Positions 9,277 to 17,659 of a DNA stretch of 40,141 nucleotides are shown in pieces. A program made the translations under genes and the position numbers. The DNA is taken from the NCBI GenBank assembly GCA_944321525.1, contig CALULQ010000034.1:1-40141 (forward strand), in the 5' to 3' direction. Origin of the DNA: an uncultured Paraprevotella sp. (GTDB lineage Bacteria > Bacteroidota > Bacteroidia > Bacteroidales > Bacteroidaceae). The first letter of the stretch is position 1; each line of letters starts with the position of its first letter. A model generated the notes under the pieces. It saw only the letters and a list, made by a program, of their open reading frames with translations, searched no databases and had not been told where the DNA came from.

Positions 9277-9845
9277 ACATGAACACTCCCGAAACAGAAG
9301 AACTGAAAATACTGGTTGAAAAGGAATTCGGCCGAGTGCTGAGCACGACGACCGACTTCGAGGAATTCTCATTGTCCGTCAACAAACGGACCGAAAAACG
9401 CCTGTCGCCCTCCACCCTGAAACGCTTGTGGGAATACGTCAGGGACAGCCACAAACCGCGCGTCTGCACGCTGGACATCCTGTCGCAATACATCGGCCAC
9501 CAGGACTACGCCTCCTTCAAGGCATGGCTGAAGAAAAGCACGCGCTACAACTCGTCGTTCTTCGACGCCCACCAGCTGACCAGCAGCGAGCTTCGGCCCG
9601 GTGCCGTGGTGGAAATAGGATGGAGCCCCAACCGGACCCTTCGCCTCAACTACTTGGGCGAAAGCGAGTATGAAGTGACGCGCTCGGAGAACAGCAAAAT
9701 CCAGGCGGGCGACCGCTTCATGGCCGGTTGCTTCATCAAGAACTCCCCCCTCTATCTTCCTTACATCGAGCGCAACGGCGCCCGCACCGCCCCCTTCGTG
9801 GCCGGACGCAACGGAGGACTGACCATCATCAACATCGTCGGCTGA
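9273..9845 (+). CDS. Putative DNA-binding protein with N-terminal helical domain, function unknown
   Basis: A 190-residue protein without signal peptide or membrane segment. The N-terminal 85 residues are helical and hold 'LSPSTLKRLWEYV', followed by 'PRVCTLDILSQYIGHQDYASF'. This arrangement occurs at the start of many Bacteroidetes regulators and resembles a helix-turn-helix. Residues about 95-190 are beta-rich ('VVEIGWSPNRTLRLNYLGESEYEV', then 'GDRFMAGCFIKNSPLYLPYIERNG', both shown in part). Its start overlaps the stop of the upstream lipoprotein gene and its stop overlaps the kinase start (TGATG), so the three are likely translated together. Kinase and putative DNA-binding protein being adjacent suggests a signalling pair, but phosphorylation is inference. 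The reading frame is well supported; the DNA-binding role is not proven. Confidence 0.65.
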   Translation: MNMNTPETEELKILVEKEFGRVLSTTTDFEEFSLSVNKRTEKRLSPSTLKRLWEYVRDSHKPRVCTLDILSQYIGHQDYASFKAWLKKSTRYNSSFFDAHQLTSSELRPGAVVEIGWSPNRTLRLNYLGESEYEVTRSENSKIQAGDRFMAGCFIKNSPLYLPYIERNGARTAPFVAGRNGGLTIINIVG

Positions 9846-10816
9846 TGGACACGCAGGAAAGACAAGACAGCACCCCGGTGGAAACGTCGGGCTACGTGGA
9901 GCAAATCGGCGAAGAACTGGGCACGGCCTCCGGCACAGACGTGCAGAACGGATTCAGCGACCTGCGGGAATTCTACGTCTCGCCCAACGGGCACACGCGG
10001 CTGTTCACCGCCTCGAGGTATGGCAAGACTTACGTCCTCAAATGCCTCAAGGCCGACTACCTCTACACTCCCCTCTACCGCCAGGCGCTGACCAAGGAGT
10101 TCGAGATAGGACTGCAGCTCGACCATCCACGCATCTGCCGCACCATAGGCATGGAGGACGTGGAAACGCTGGGGCCGGCCATCGTGATGGAACGTGTGGA
10201 CGGACAAGCGCTGAAATGCCTCATCGAGCAACGCGCACTCACCCGCACGCTGGCCCGCAAACTGGCCGGGCAAATCCTCGACGCCGTGGGCTACATGCAC
10301 AGCAAGCAAATCATACACCGCGACCTGAAGCCCTCGAACATCATGGTCACCCACAACGGGCACGACGCCAAGCTGGTCGACTTCAGCCTGGCGGACAGCG
10401 ACGCCTTCAACGTGTTGAAACAGCCGGCCGGCACATCGGGATACATCGCGCCCGAACAGCTCATGCCCGGCGCCAAGGCCGACACAAGGGCCGACATCTA
10501 TTCGCTGGGCATGGTGATGAAGGACATGGCGCAGGCCACGGGAGACAAACAAATGGAGCGCATGGCCGCCCTGTGCACGCGGCGCAACGTGGACGAACGC
10601 CCGGCTGATGTGGCCGGACTGGTGGCTTTGGGCCGACGCAACCGCAAGCAAAGGCGCACGCTCGCAGTGCTCATCCTCCTGACCGTACTGGCCGGAGCCT
10701 GTGCCGCGGCCGCCCTCTACTACAGGCTCACGCTGGTGCAAGGCGCCGAATATGTCGACACCGAACCGGACGGCAACAAGGCCACAGACTACAGGCACTG
10801 GCCCGCACGCCCATGA
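9845..10816 (+). CDS. Membrane-bound eukaryotic-like serine/threonine protein kinase
   Basis: A 323-residue kinase; the ATG at 9845 overlaps the preceding stop by one base. The N-lobe carries 'GKTYVLKCLK' with the ATP-binding Lys66, and 'EFEIGLQLDHPRICR' supplies the helix-C glutamate. The catalytic loop is HRDLKPSN (His158-Asp160). The metal-binding motif is DFS (179-181) instead of DFG. The activation segment closes with 'GTSGYIAPEQ'. A transmembrane helix lies at about residues 270-296, leaving about 27 residues outside the cytoplasm, too few for a sensor domain such as PASTA. The kinase core would be cytoplasmic. Key residues K, E, HRD-Asp and DFx-Asp are all present, so it is likely active. 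Upstream in-frame codons are ignored because they run inside the preceding gene. It is the last gene of the adhesin operon. Confidence 0.85.
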   Translation: MDTQERQDSTPVETSGYVEQIGEELGTASGTDVQNGFSDLREFYVSPNGHTRLFTASRYGKTYVLKCLKADYLYTPLYRQALTKEFEIGLQLDHPRICRTIGMEDVETLGPAIVMERVDGQALKCLIEQRALTRTLARKLAGQILDAVGYMHSKQIIHRDLKPSNIMVTHNGHDAKLVDFSLADSDAFNVLKQPAGTSGYIAPEQLMPGAKADTRADIYSLGMVMKDMAQATGDKQMERMAALCTRRNVDERPADVAGLVALGRRNRKQRRTLAVLILLTVLAGACAAAALYYRLTLVQGAEYVDTEPDGNKATDYRHWPARP

Positions 10817-11002
10817 CCGCCCGCCCGAGCGGGAGCTTCCGGGCACAAGAACACGTGCCTTGCAGGGCGTGCCCGTCTCATTGGATTTGTAGCCCGTCGC
10901 ATCGGATACCAACCCACCGGAACGGAGAAGACGGACGAAAGGCATGGCAAAGCCCGCCGAGACAGAAGAATGCAGAGAAAAACTTGTACATCAATCCAAA
11001 GA

Positions 11003-11201
11003 CTTGAACCACAATTCCGGCCTTACCGGAGAGGAAGGCGGAGAAGCGCCTTGCGGAGTAGCGAAGCGCGCTTTCCGCAAAGCGCTCGAGTACTCTGCGG
11101 AGAGTACTCGAGTACTTGCCGCAGAGTACGCCGACGCACTCCGCACAACGCCGCGGAACCTTGCCGGAAAGAAAAGCGAGAGACACGGAATAAAAAAACA
11201 G
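11003..11201. repeat. Dispersed intergenic repeat, copy A (with hairpin module)
   Basis: This copy aligns with copy B (14874-15028) over its whole length and with the core of copy C (30159-30283). It is flanked by imperfect direct repeats beginning TTACCGG at 11023 and TTGCCGG at 11161. Relative to copy B it carries 44 extra bases between about 11077 and 11120, which contain the palindrome CTCGAGTACTCT-GCGG-AGAGTACTCGAG (11085-11112). Homologous copies lie only between genes. Confidence 0.85.
11085..11129. other. Two mutually exclusive hairpins in repeat copy A
   Basis: Hairpin 1 pairs 11085-11096 with 11101-11112 (12 perfect base pairs, GCGG loop). Hairpin 2 pairs GTACTCTGCGG at 11090-11100 with CCGCAGAGTAC at 11119-11129 (11 perfect pairs). 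They share bases 11090-11100, so only one can form in a transcript. Whether the region is transcribed is not known. Confidence 0.7.
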
Positions 11202-11410
11202 ACAAGCAACCAATTCCAGACTTCGTCAACGTATCGCAAAATAAACATCTGAGAACAATGATGCGATGCGTTGATGCCGTTTCATAAGCATTGTCCGATT
11301 GTCGTGGCAGCACGGACATGGGAGGGCAAGGCCTCGAAAAGGTTGCCGTTGAACCGGAGCCGCTAATCCGCTTTGGCGGAGGCAAAGCTCCCGACAATAT
11401 CAATCATACA

Positions 11411-12253
11411 TTAAGAACCAACAGATAATTTGAGATAATTGCTTGGAGCATACCCAAACCTCTTCTTGAACGCCTGTGAGAAATGCGACCTGTTCTTGAA
11501 CCCTACCATATAACCTACATCCTGCGCGGTTGAGATGTTCTCAAGCAACAGTTTTTTTGCCTTTTCCAACCGATGCTCCATAATCCACCGCTGTGGAGGC
11601 AAGGGGCTGACTTTGGCAAAGTCGCGCTTGAAGGTGGCAAGGCTTCTCCCCGTATAGGAGGCAAACTCTTCCAATGTCAAGTCTTCCATGTAGTTCTGTT
11701 CCATGAAGTCCATCAGGTCTATCTTCCACGCTTCGCTAAAGTCGAACAGCGTCGGATAGAACCGGGTATCCATGGCAAGCAGGGACATGACGGCTTCCTG
11801 CACTTTCAGCCGCAGCCATTCGTCCGAGGGCGTTTCCGTGCTGTCCGTATAGGACAGGAACGAATCGAACAAGCTTTTCAACGCCGTCGCCCGCGGCAGT
11901 ATGTTCACCGTCTGCGCTATCGGGCTTACGTGATGCAGTTTCTTGCACGTAGCGGCTATGCGGTTGTAGTATTCTTTCAGTTCATGGCGTGGGAGCGAAA
12001 AGTTGATTCCCCGATAAGGTTCACCGTCGAGGGGTACTTTCGTCACGTTTATCGAGCAGTCGCGGCGCACAAACACATAATTGCCCGCCGTAATCTCGTC
12101 CGTCCTGTCCCTGCTTTCGATGACCAACTTCCCCGAACGCACGAATATAATGGAATGGGCAGGCATCCTGTGTTCCCAGTGCATGTCGTGGGGTATGCAG
12201 CAACTCAACAGGATGTCGCCATAGTTGACCAAGTTTTCTATCTGTCCGTTCAT
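11411..12253 (-). CDS. AraC-family transcriptional regulator
   Basis: A 280-residue regulator read from the ATG at 12253. An N-terminal cupin-like sensing domain (about residues 10-110, 'HSIIFVRSGKLVIE', 'ITAGNYVFVRRDC') precedes a C-terminal AraC DNA-binding domain with two helix-turn-helix units. Its second unit is 'ISTAQDVGYMVGFKNRSHFSQAFKKRFGYAPS' (shown in part: 'SHFSQAFKKRFGYAPSNY'), the classical family signature. An alternative ATG at 12289 overlaps the amidohydrolase stop (ATGA) and would add 12 residues; I prefer 12253 because a TACCTTTG -7 box lies five bases upstream, though this makes the mRNA nearly leaderless. The gene is last in the four-gene minus-strand operon and probably controls it. 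The inducer is unknown. Confidence 0.85.
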   Translation of the reverse strand: MNGQIENLVNYGDILLSCCIPHDMHWEHRMPAHSIIFVRSGKLVIESRDRTDEITAGNYVFVRRDCSINVTKVPLDGEPYRGINFSLPRHELKEYYNRIAATCKKLHHVSPIAQTVNILPRATALKSLFDSFLSYTDSTETPSDEWLRLKVQEAVMSLLAMDTRFYPTLFDFSEAWKIDLMDFMEQNYMEDLTLEEFASYTGRSLATFKRDFAKVSPLPPQRWIMEHRLEKAKKLLLENISTAQDVGYMVGFKNRSHFSQAFKKRFGYAPSNYLKLSVGS

Positions 12254-12258
12254 GTTTG

Positions 12259-12266
12259 CAAAGGTA
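12259..12266 (-). promoter_or_regulatory. Possible -7 box for the AraC gene
   Basis: TACCTTTG on the minus strand fits the Bacteroidetes consensus TAnnTTTG. It sits five bases before the ATG at 12253, so transcription would begin at or next to the start codon. No matching TTG lies 19-21 bases upstream, so the call is weak. Confidence 0.35.
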
Positions 12267-12285
12267 GTGCTTTTTCTCTTTTGTA

Positions 12286-13323
12286 TCATTCCGAGGAAGG
12301 ATTCGGACGGGACATGCCGAAAAGCCGTTCCGCATTCCCCCACAAGAACCCATCCGCATATCCGGCAAGCTCCTTGTCCGAGTCGAGCGTCTGTTGCAGC
12401 CTTTGCAGGTTGCTTTTCAGAACGGCATCGGGCAGATAGGGATAATCCGAACCGTAAAGGATATGCTCGGGCGTAGTAATGGTGAGCAGCGATCGCAGGA
12501 CTTCGAGGGTAGGACTGCCCGCCAAGTCGAAGTAAAGGCGCGACAGGTTGCCTTCCCAGTCTATCGGCTGCATATAGCCCTGCTTCACCATTGCCGGAAG
12601 GATGGACTTCATTCTCGGCAACGCCAACGGCAGGAACGAGCCGCAATGAGGCACGACTACTTTCAGGTCCGGATAGCGCACCAGCACGTTCCTTGCCAAC
12701 ATATTCACCACGGCGCGGGTGGTCTCCGCCGGATATTCGTACATCGCCAGCGGCGTGGTGGCAATGATTCCTTCCGGATAAGGCGTGGAGCGGTGCGGAT
12801 GGATGATGATGACGGCGTGCCGCTCGTTCAGGACTTCCATCAGCGGGTCCAGTTCTTCGTCGCCAAGATATTGCCCCCGGCTGTTGGTCGCCAGCTTCAC
12901 GCCGTCCGCTCCCAAGGTGTCGAGCGCATAGACGGCTTCGCGAATGGCAGCGTCCACGTCGGGCAGAGGCAAGGCGGCGCAGAACTTGAACCGACCGGGA
13001 TAGTCCGCTTTCAGCCTGGCGCAATGCTCATTATAACGGCGCGTTGTCTGCTGACATTCTTCCGTATCGTCGAAATAAGGTTGAGGGGCAGGCATCGTCA
13101 AGACGGAGCATCCTATGCCAGCCTCCTCCATGAACTTCAAATGCGCACCGACATCCCACGCCGGAAGGGGAAAGCCTTCGTCCATCGCGGCATCGTGCTT
13201 CTCCAATGCCTCCATATAAAACGGCAGAATATTATGGCAATGCACATCAATAATGCCTTGTGCCACCATGTTTCCTGCCATGCACGACAGGAACATCATC
13301 AGACTGACAATTTTATTCCACAT
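12286..13323 (-). CDS. Exported amidohydrolase (amidohydrolase-2 / ACMSD-like family)
   Basis: A 345-residue enzyme read from the ATG at 13323. A 29-codon longer open frame exists but would overlap the upstream gene and bury the signal peptide 'MWNKIVSLMMFLSCMAGN', so I chose this start. The mature chain begins near Gln22. The TIM-barrel metal motif is H-C-H (His28, His30), with later 'IIIHPHRS', 'VVPHCGSF' and 'YGSDYPYLP' supplying further metal and catalytic residues. Relatives remove carboxyl groups from, or hydrolyse, ring compounds (for example ACMSD); the substrate here is not known. Having a signal peptide is uncommon for this family. It follows the flavin reductase gene in a minus-strand operon and its stop overlaps the possible alternative start of the AraC gene. 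Confidence 0.8.
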   Translation of the reverse strand: MWNKIVSLMMFLSCMAGNMVAQGIIDVHCHNILPFYMEALEKHDAAMDEGFPLPAWDVGAHLKFMEEAGIGCSVLTMPAPQPYFDDTEECQQTTRRYNEHCARLKADYPGRFKFCAALPLPDVDAAIREAVYALDTLGADGVKLATNSRGQYLGDEELDPLMEVLNERHAVIIIHPHRSTPYPEGIIATTPLAMYEYPAETTRAVVNMLARNVLVRYPDLKVVVPHCGSFLPLALPRMKSILPAMVKQGYMQPIDWEGNLSRLYFDLAGSPTLEVLRSLLTITTPEHILYGSDYPYLPDAVLKSNLQRLQQTLDSDKELAGYADGFLWGNAERLFGMSRPNPSSE

Positions 13324-13363
13324 TCCTTTTCTGCTTTTCCATATTGCGTTTGTCGGCTTTTCC

Positions 13364-13924
13364 TTATAGATTTTCCCGATATTCCTTGCCCGGCTGGGTG
13401 CATTTGCCAATCATCTCGCCTGTGCGCAGGTAAGAATAGGTGGGCATTTCGAACAGGACGGGTTTCAACTTGTTGTAGTCCACCTTGCCGTTTTCATCGA
13501 GGCAATCCTCCTCCACGTGCGTGGCATTGATCTTACAGACGAAGTTGTCGAAGGTTTCCGTCTCGTAGTTGTCCGTCACTTCGCACTCCATCACCAGCGG
13601 GCTGTCCTCGATGACGGGTGTCTGCCCCTCGCCCAAGTGCCACTCGAACACTCCTGACTTGTCCGTTTTCGCCCCGCTTGTGATGCCGACATAATCTGCG
13701 CGTGGCAGCAACTTCTCATCCACCACATTGACCGACAAGCGCCCCGTTGCCTTGATGCCCTGATTGGTGTAATGGGGCTTGTAGAGGCTGACCATGATGC
13801 GGTCGTGCCCGATGATGCCCACATGCCCTGCCAGCAACCACGTGGGCTTGTCCCCCATCATAGTGCCTATGACGACCGCCGGTGTCGGATACAGGGCCAG
13901 AACTGAACCAATGTTTCTTTTCAT
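13364..13924 (-). CDS. Flavin reductase-like FMN-binding split-barrel protein
   Basis: A 186-residue protein, the normal length for this family. It begins 'SVLALYPTPAVVIGTMMGDKPTW' and includes the conserved segments 'GHDRIMVSLYKPHYTNQGI', 'GRLSVNVVDEKLLPRADYVGITSGAKTDKS' (quoted in part) and 'LVMECEVTDNYETETFDNFV', which mark the split barrel that binds FMN or a related flavin. Members reduce flavin with NAD(P)H or act as flavoredoxins. No signal peptide is present, so it acts in the cytoplasm. It starts 3 bases after the stop of the CMD-cupin gene and ends 40 bases before the amidohydrolase start, placing it within one operon. The electron partner is unknown; redox coupling to the peroxiredoxin-like CMD domain upstream is inference. 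Confidence 0.85.
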   Translation of the reverse strand: MKRNIGSVLALYPTPAVVIGTMMGDKPTWLLAGHVGIIGHDRIMVSLYKPHYTNQGIKATGRLSVNVVDEKLLPRADYVGITSGAKTDKSGVFEWHLGEGQTPVIEDSPLVMECEVTDNYETETFDNFVCKINATHVEEDCLDENGKVDYNKLKPVLFEMPTYSYLRTGEMIGKCTQPGKEYRENL

Positions 13925-13927
13925 CTT

Positions 13928-14719
13928 TTATTCCTCCTCTTGCAATTTGTTGTATTCTTCATCCGTTACAGGCTCAAGCCATTCGTTGCTTGTCTTTTCT
14001 CCGGGCACTTCAATGGCCAGATGGGCAAACCAGCTGTCGGCTGTGGCGCCATGCCAATGTTTTACTCCGGCAGGGATGTTGACCACATCGCCGGGACGAA
14101 GCAAGCGTGCGGGCTTTCCCCATTCCTGATACCAGCCTGTGCCTGCCACGCAGACCAGCAGTTGTCCGCCGCCCTTCGTGGCGTGATGTACGTGCCAGTT
14201 GTTGCGGCAACCCGGCTCAAACGTCACATTGCTGATGCCGACCTGTTCCGAAGATACCGGCGACAGGTAACTTTGCCCGATAAAGTATTGGGCATAGGCA
14301 TCGTTAGGCTGGCCAACGGGGAATATCATTCCCCGTTCGAATTTCGCTTTCTCGTCCGCAGCCTCCGTTTCTTCCGTCCATACGTCTTTAGCCAGACGGA
14401 ATGCGGCCCACGCTTTGGGCCATCCGGCATAGAAGCCGACTTGCGTCAGCATCTCCGCTATCTCGGTACGGGTGATGCCGTTCTTCCTGGCGGTCTGCAG
14501 ATGATAGGTCAAGGAAGAATCCGTGATGCCCGAACTGACAAGTGCGGTAATCGTAACCATGCTCCGGTCGCGCAAGCCGAGCTTGTCTGTCCGGCTCCAT
14601 ACTTCGCCGAAAAGCACGTCATCGTTCAGTTCCGCAAACTTGGGTGCGAAATCGCCCAACTGCTCTCTTCCGGCAGTCTGCTTGATTTTTGTCTGTACGT
14701 TAGCCATAACTCCGTTCAT
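13928..14719 (-). CDS. Carboxymuconolactone decarboxylase-like domain fused to a cupin
   Basis: A 263-residue two-domain protein. Residues about 20-115 are the CMD/AhpD-like fold ('FGEVWSRTDKLGLRDRSMVTITAL', shown in part, and 'EIAEMLTQVGFYAGWPKAWAAF'). Residues about 135-240 are a cupin with metal-site histidines in 'WHVHHA' and 'GVKHWHGA', plus the loop 'LLRPGDVVNIPAG'. The CMD domain lacks the CxxC of true AhpD enzymes, so classic peroxidase chemistry is doubtful. I place the start at 14719 because an upstream in-frame start would sit inside the -7 box (14738-14745); 14707 is also possible. The gene heads the operon with flavin reductase, amidohydrolase and AraC. Substrate unknown; an aromatic or quinone compound would suit the group. 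Confidence 0.8.
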   Translation of the reverse strand: MNGVMANVQTKIKQTAGREQLGDFAPKFAELNDDVLFGEVWSRTDKLGLRDRSMVTITALVSSGITDSSLTYHLQTARKNGITRTEIAEMLTQVGFYAGWPKAWAAFRLAKDVWTEETEAADEKAKFERGMIFPVGQPNDAYAQYFIGQSYLSPVSSEQVGISNVTFEPGCRNNWHVHHATKGGGQLLVCVAGTGWYQEWGKPARLLRPGDVVNIPAGVKHWHGATADSWFAHLAIEVPGEKTSNEWLEPVTDEEYNKLQEEE

Positions 14720-14737
14720 TTTAAAAGTTTTCTGCTG

Positions 14738-14745
14738 CAAAGTTA
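14738..14745 (-). promoter_or_regulatory. Probable -7 box of the CMD-cupin operon
   Basis: TAACTTTG on the minus strand matches TAnnTTTG, 18 bases before the start at 14719. No TTG at the usual distance upstream was found, so it may need an activator, possibly the AraC protein encoded in the same operon. Confidence 0.5.
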
Positions 14746-14873
14746 TGGCGGTTATTTTCTAACCTCGTTGCTTTACGGCTCAATTTATGTTTGCGTGAAG
14801 CTCAATTTGCCAATATGAAACAAAATGTTTATGTTTCAGAGATTCTTATTACCGAATTTGTCGTAAACAAAGG

Positions 14874-15028
14874 CTTGAACCGCAATTCCGGTCTTGCCGG
14901 CGAGGAAAGCGGAGAAACGCCTTGCGGAGTAGCGAAGCGTGTTTTCCGCAGAGTACGCCGACGCACTCCGCACAACGCCGCGGGACTTTGCCGGAAAGGA
15001 AAGCGAGAGATATGGAACAAAAAACAGA
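14874..15028. repeat. Dispersed intergenic repeat, copy B (without hairpin module)
   Basis: This copy aligns with copy A at a constant offset of 3871 bases on the left side and 3827 on the right, the difference being one clean 44-base gap after 'TTTCCGC' (about 14946). Flanking direct repeats begin TTGCCGG at 14894 and again at 14988. The strand CCGCAGAGTAC (14946-14956) is kept but its hairpin partner is missing. Confidence 0.85.
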
Positions 15029-15035
15029 AAAACGA

Positions 15036-17075
15036 CTACTTCTCCGCCGCCCCTTCCTTCTCTTCGCTACCCGAAAGCGCCTTGTCGCGGTAGCGCTTGA
15101 TGAGGTTGTAGGCCTTGTACAGCCCCAACTCACCCGCCCGGCTAAGGTCGGGGATAGCAGCCGCATAGTCGCCGGAAAGGAGGCGCACCACGCCGCGGTT
15201 ATAAAATGCCTCAGCATAGTCGGGGTGTAAACGGATGGCTTGCGTGTAGGCTTCGAGGGCTTCGGGCCACGCTTTCAGACGGAAGTAAACATTACCTTTA
15301 TTATAATAGCAGCAGGCAAAACCGGGATCGCGCGCAAGGACGCGGTCGTAGTCGTCCAAGGCCGCCTGGCATTCGGCACGCGAGGCATCGAAGGCCCACT
15401 TGTCGGTGCCCGCAGCCTGCGTCCCGGCCGCGGTCGCCGCTTCGGCCTCCACCTTCTTCATCCTGACCTGCGCCCTCACGTAATAGGCCAGCAGGTTGGT
15501 GCTGTCCAGGCCGATGGCTTCGTCGGCGTCGGCCAAAGCCTTCTCGAAGTCCTGCACCAGATACTCGTCCAAGGCACGTGCGAAACGGAGCCAGGCATTG
15601 TCCGGCTGCGCCTCGATTTTATCCGTCAATCTCTGGATGGACGAGAAATGCTGCTGCACGCGGGCCTCGTCGAGCGCCACCTCGTCGTGAGTGAGCACCA
15701 ACCGCGAAGGCAGGACGCCCGAACGGTTCAGCCGTTCGATTTCTTTGTTGTAGAGTTCGCGCCGGTATTCCTCCCGCCCGGTGTAGTAGCTCAGCACGGT
15801 GGCCGGCTCGGGCACCAATTCCGTCCGCCGGTTCTGCACCTTGCCCCGGTATGCGCTCTCATATTGCGGCACCTCGCTCTCCTGCGTGTCGGCCTCCACC
15901 AGCTTGTTGTAGTCCTCCATCGAGCGGTCGCTCACCTTCCGGGTGCGTTTCGTGCTCTGGTCCTGCTTCCCGCCATATCGCTTGTCCATCTGCGCCTTCA
16001 GCACCTTGAACTCGTCCATCTCGGCCCCCTTCGTGTCGCCCAGCTTGCGGCGCACTTCGGCCCGGAACTGGTATCCGGTCCAGAATGTGGGAAACTCTTT
16101 GATGACGGCATCGATGTCGCGTATGGCCCCCTGCAAATCGCCGGTGTTGTTCAGCATCAACGCGCGGTTGAACAAAGCGATCATGTTGTCCGGCTCGAGC
16201 TTCAGCACGAAATTGAAATCCTCGATGGCACGGTTGTCGTCGCCCACCTGCGCCCTGAGCAAGCCACGGTTGAAATGCCCGATGTAGTTGGTGGAGTCCA
16301 GTTCCAGTGCCGTGTCATAATCCTCCATGGCCCCCCTCAGGTTGCGCTGGTGGTAGCGCGCCAAGGCACGGTTGATGTAGTGCCCCGCCTCTCGGGGGAA
16401 CTGCCTGATGGTGTTGTCCATCGCCTCCTCGGCCAGCTTGTATTCTCCCCTGCTGGCATATACGGCGGCCCGCATGTTCCAAGCCTGCCCGTCGTAGGGG
16501 TCAATCTCCAACGCCCGGTCTATGCTCCCCATGGCCGCCACCGTGTCTTTCTGTTCGAAAGAAACCTGGGCCTTCAGAGTGTAGAGCGATGCCTTCCGCG
16601 GATTGAGTCGCAGCATGCGCTCGACGCAGTCCATGGCTTGGGCATATTCCTTGAGCTGCACATGGCACAGCGCCATGTTGTGGAGGGCACTCTCGTTTTG
16701 TGGTTCAATTTCGAGCAGTTTGCCGTAATCCGCAATGGCGTCGGCAAAATGCTCCAGGTGGATGCGGCACAAGCCGCGCAATTCATAATTGTCGGGCAAG
16801 AAAGGATTGCGGTCTATCGCAGCCCCGCAATCCTCCTCGGCTCCCGTGTAATCTTCCAAATAGAATTTGGCCAGGGCCCTGAAGAAATAAGGCTCGGGCA
16901 AATAGGGTTTGGCGGCAATCACCATGTTGAAGCGCTGGATGGAAAGCACGTAATCTTCATAATAGAGCGCGTTGCGCCCCATGAGCATCATGCGGTCGGT
17001 GTTGATCTGGGCCGACGCCGACGCGGGCACGAGGCACAACCACAGCAGAAATGCTTTCCCCCTCGCTTTCATCAT
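15036..17075 (-). CDS. Exported tetratricopeptide repeat protein
   Basis: A 679-residue protein starting with the ATG at 17075, which overlaps the def stop; a longer open frame extends into def and is rejected. A signal peptide ends near 'ASASAQ' (residue 22), so the protein is probably periplasmic. The chain is packed with TPR units, e.g. '[22 protein letters not shown]', '[21 protein letters not shown]', '[29 protein letters not shown]' (quoted only in part), with an interruption of charged sequence at about residues 355-470. TPRs form scaffolds for protein complexes; the partners are unknown. Although it is co-transcribed with ruvX and def, a link to those functions is not evident. The dispersed repeat B begins right after its stop. 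Confidence 0.85.
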   Translation of the reverse strand: MMKARGKAFLLWLCLVPASASAQINTDRMMLMGRNALYYEDYVLSIQRFNMVIAAKPYLPEPYFFRALAKFYLEDYTGAEEDCGAAIDRNPFLPDNYELRGLCRIHLEHFADAIADYGKLLEIEPQNESALHNMALCHVQLKEYAQAMDCVERMLRLNPRKASLYTLKAQVSFEQKDTVAAMGSIDRALEIDPYDGQAWNMRAAVYASRGEYKLAEEAMDNTIRQFPREAGHYINRALARYHQRNLRGAMEDYDTALELDSTNYIGHFNRGLLRAQVGDDNRAIEDFNFVLKLEPDNMIALFNRALMLNNTGDLQGAIRDIDAVIKEFPTFWTGYQFRAEVRRKLGDTKGAEMDEFKVLKAQMDKRYGGKQDQSTKRTRKVSDRSMEDYNKLVEADTQESEVPQYESAYRGKVQNRRTELVPEPATVLSYYTGREEYRRELYNKEIERLNRSGVLPSRLVLTHDEVALDEARVQQHFSSIQRLTDKIEAQPDNAWLRFARALDEYLVQDFEKALADADEAIGLDSTNLLAYYVRAQVRMKKVEAEAATAAGTQAAGTDKWAFDASRAECQAALDDYDRVLARDPGFACCYYNKGNVYFRLKAWPEALEAYTQAIRLHPDYAEAFYNRGVVRLLSGDYAAAIPDLSRAGELGLYKAYNLIKRYRDKALSGSEEKEGAAEK

Positions 17076-17629
17076 CTTCTGGCCTTCACCTTGTAGGAGC
17101 AACGGAAATCGCCCTTGAGCAAACTTCCGAGCTTGCCTTTGATCATCTGCTTGCGCAACATGGAAAGACGGTCGATGAACATCTTTCCGTCGAGATGGTC
17201 GAACTCGTGCTGCATCACGCGGGCCAAATAGCCCTCCACCCACTCGTCGTGGGGTTGGAAATCCTCATCAAGGTAAGTCACATGCACCCGTTTGGGACGG
17301 CGCACGGGCTCGTGTATGCCGGGCAGGCTCAGGCATCCCTCCTCCATCGATTCGGTCTCCGTGTCATCGTATTCCACAATGTGCGGGTTGATGAAGGCAT
17401 GCACGTAGTCCTTGTATTCGGGCAAATCGTCGGAAATCAGGTCCAGGTTGATGACCACCAGACGGATGTCCAATCCCACCTGCGGGGCTGCCAACCCGAT
17501 GCCGTCCGAACGCTCGAGCGTCTCATACATGTTCTCAATCAGGGCTTTCAAGTCCGGGTAGTCCGGAGTTATATCCTCGGCCACTTTCCTCAACACGGGC
17601 TGGCCATACGTATAAATAGGTAATATCAT
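17072..17629 (-). CDS. def: Peptide deformylase
   Basis: A 185-residue cytoplasmic metalloenzyme that removes the N-formyl group from new proteins. All three signature motifs are present: GIGLAAPQ (residues 43-50), EGCLSLPG with the metal ligand Cys99, and QHEFDHLDG with His141, Glu142 and His145. Length is normal. It follows ruvX by 30 bases and overlaps the TPR gene at its stop. The gene is essential in most bacteria. Confidence 0.97.
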   Translation of the reverse strand: MILPIYTYGQPVLRKVAEDITPDYPDLKALIENMYETLERSDGIGLAAPQVGLDIRLVVINLDLISDDLPEYKDYVHAFINPHIVEYDDTETESMEEGCLSLPGIHEPVRRPKRVHVTYLDEDFQPHDEWVEGYLARVMQHEFDHLDGKMFIDRLSMLRKQMIKGKLGSLLKGDFRCSYKVKARR

Positions 17630-17659
17630 TTGTAATACTTGATTAAAATCCTCGCTTGT

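Larger units (their letters stand above)
10817..11410. other. Gene-free interval between convergent genes, carries dispersed repeat copy A
   Basis: The interval separates the kinase gene from the AraC gene. About 11003-11201 is repeat copy A. I see no convincing gene in the rest: 10817-11002 and 11202-11410 contain no recognisable RNA, and the short open frames there have no family resemblance. Confidence 0.6.
14720..15035. other. Intergenic interval with promoter and repeat copy B
   Basis: The interval of 316 bases lies between two minus-strand operons. It holds a -7 box at 14738-14745 and repeat copy B at about 14874-15028, directly downstream of the TPR gene stop. I see no gene or RNA in the remainder. 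Confidence 0.6.

Noticed and set aside
10878..11403. Several open frames in the dispersed repeat between kinase and AraC
   Set aside because: All are made of the repeat and its palindrome, recur in other copies, and would give Ser/Arg-rich peptides without family. They are explained by the repeat.
11230..11410. A hairpin near 11370 as a terminator for the kinase operon
   Set aside because: The stem (CTTTG/CAAAG) is short and no T run follows.
15240..17096. A 618-codon open frame on the + strand opposite the TPR gene
   Set aside because: It is a shadow of the GC-rich TPR gene: the other strand has a signal peptide, TPR motifs and operon context, and this frame has no recognisable domains.
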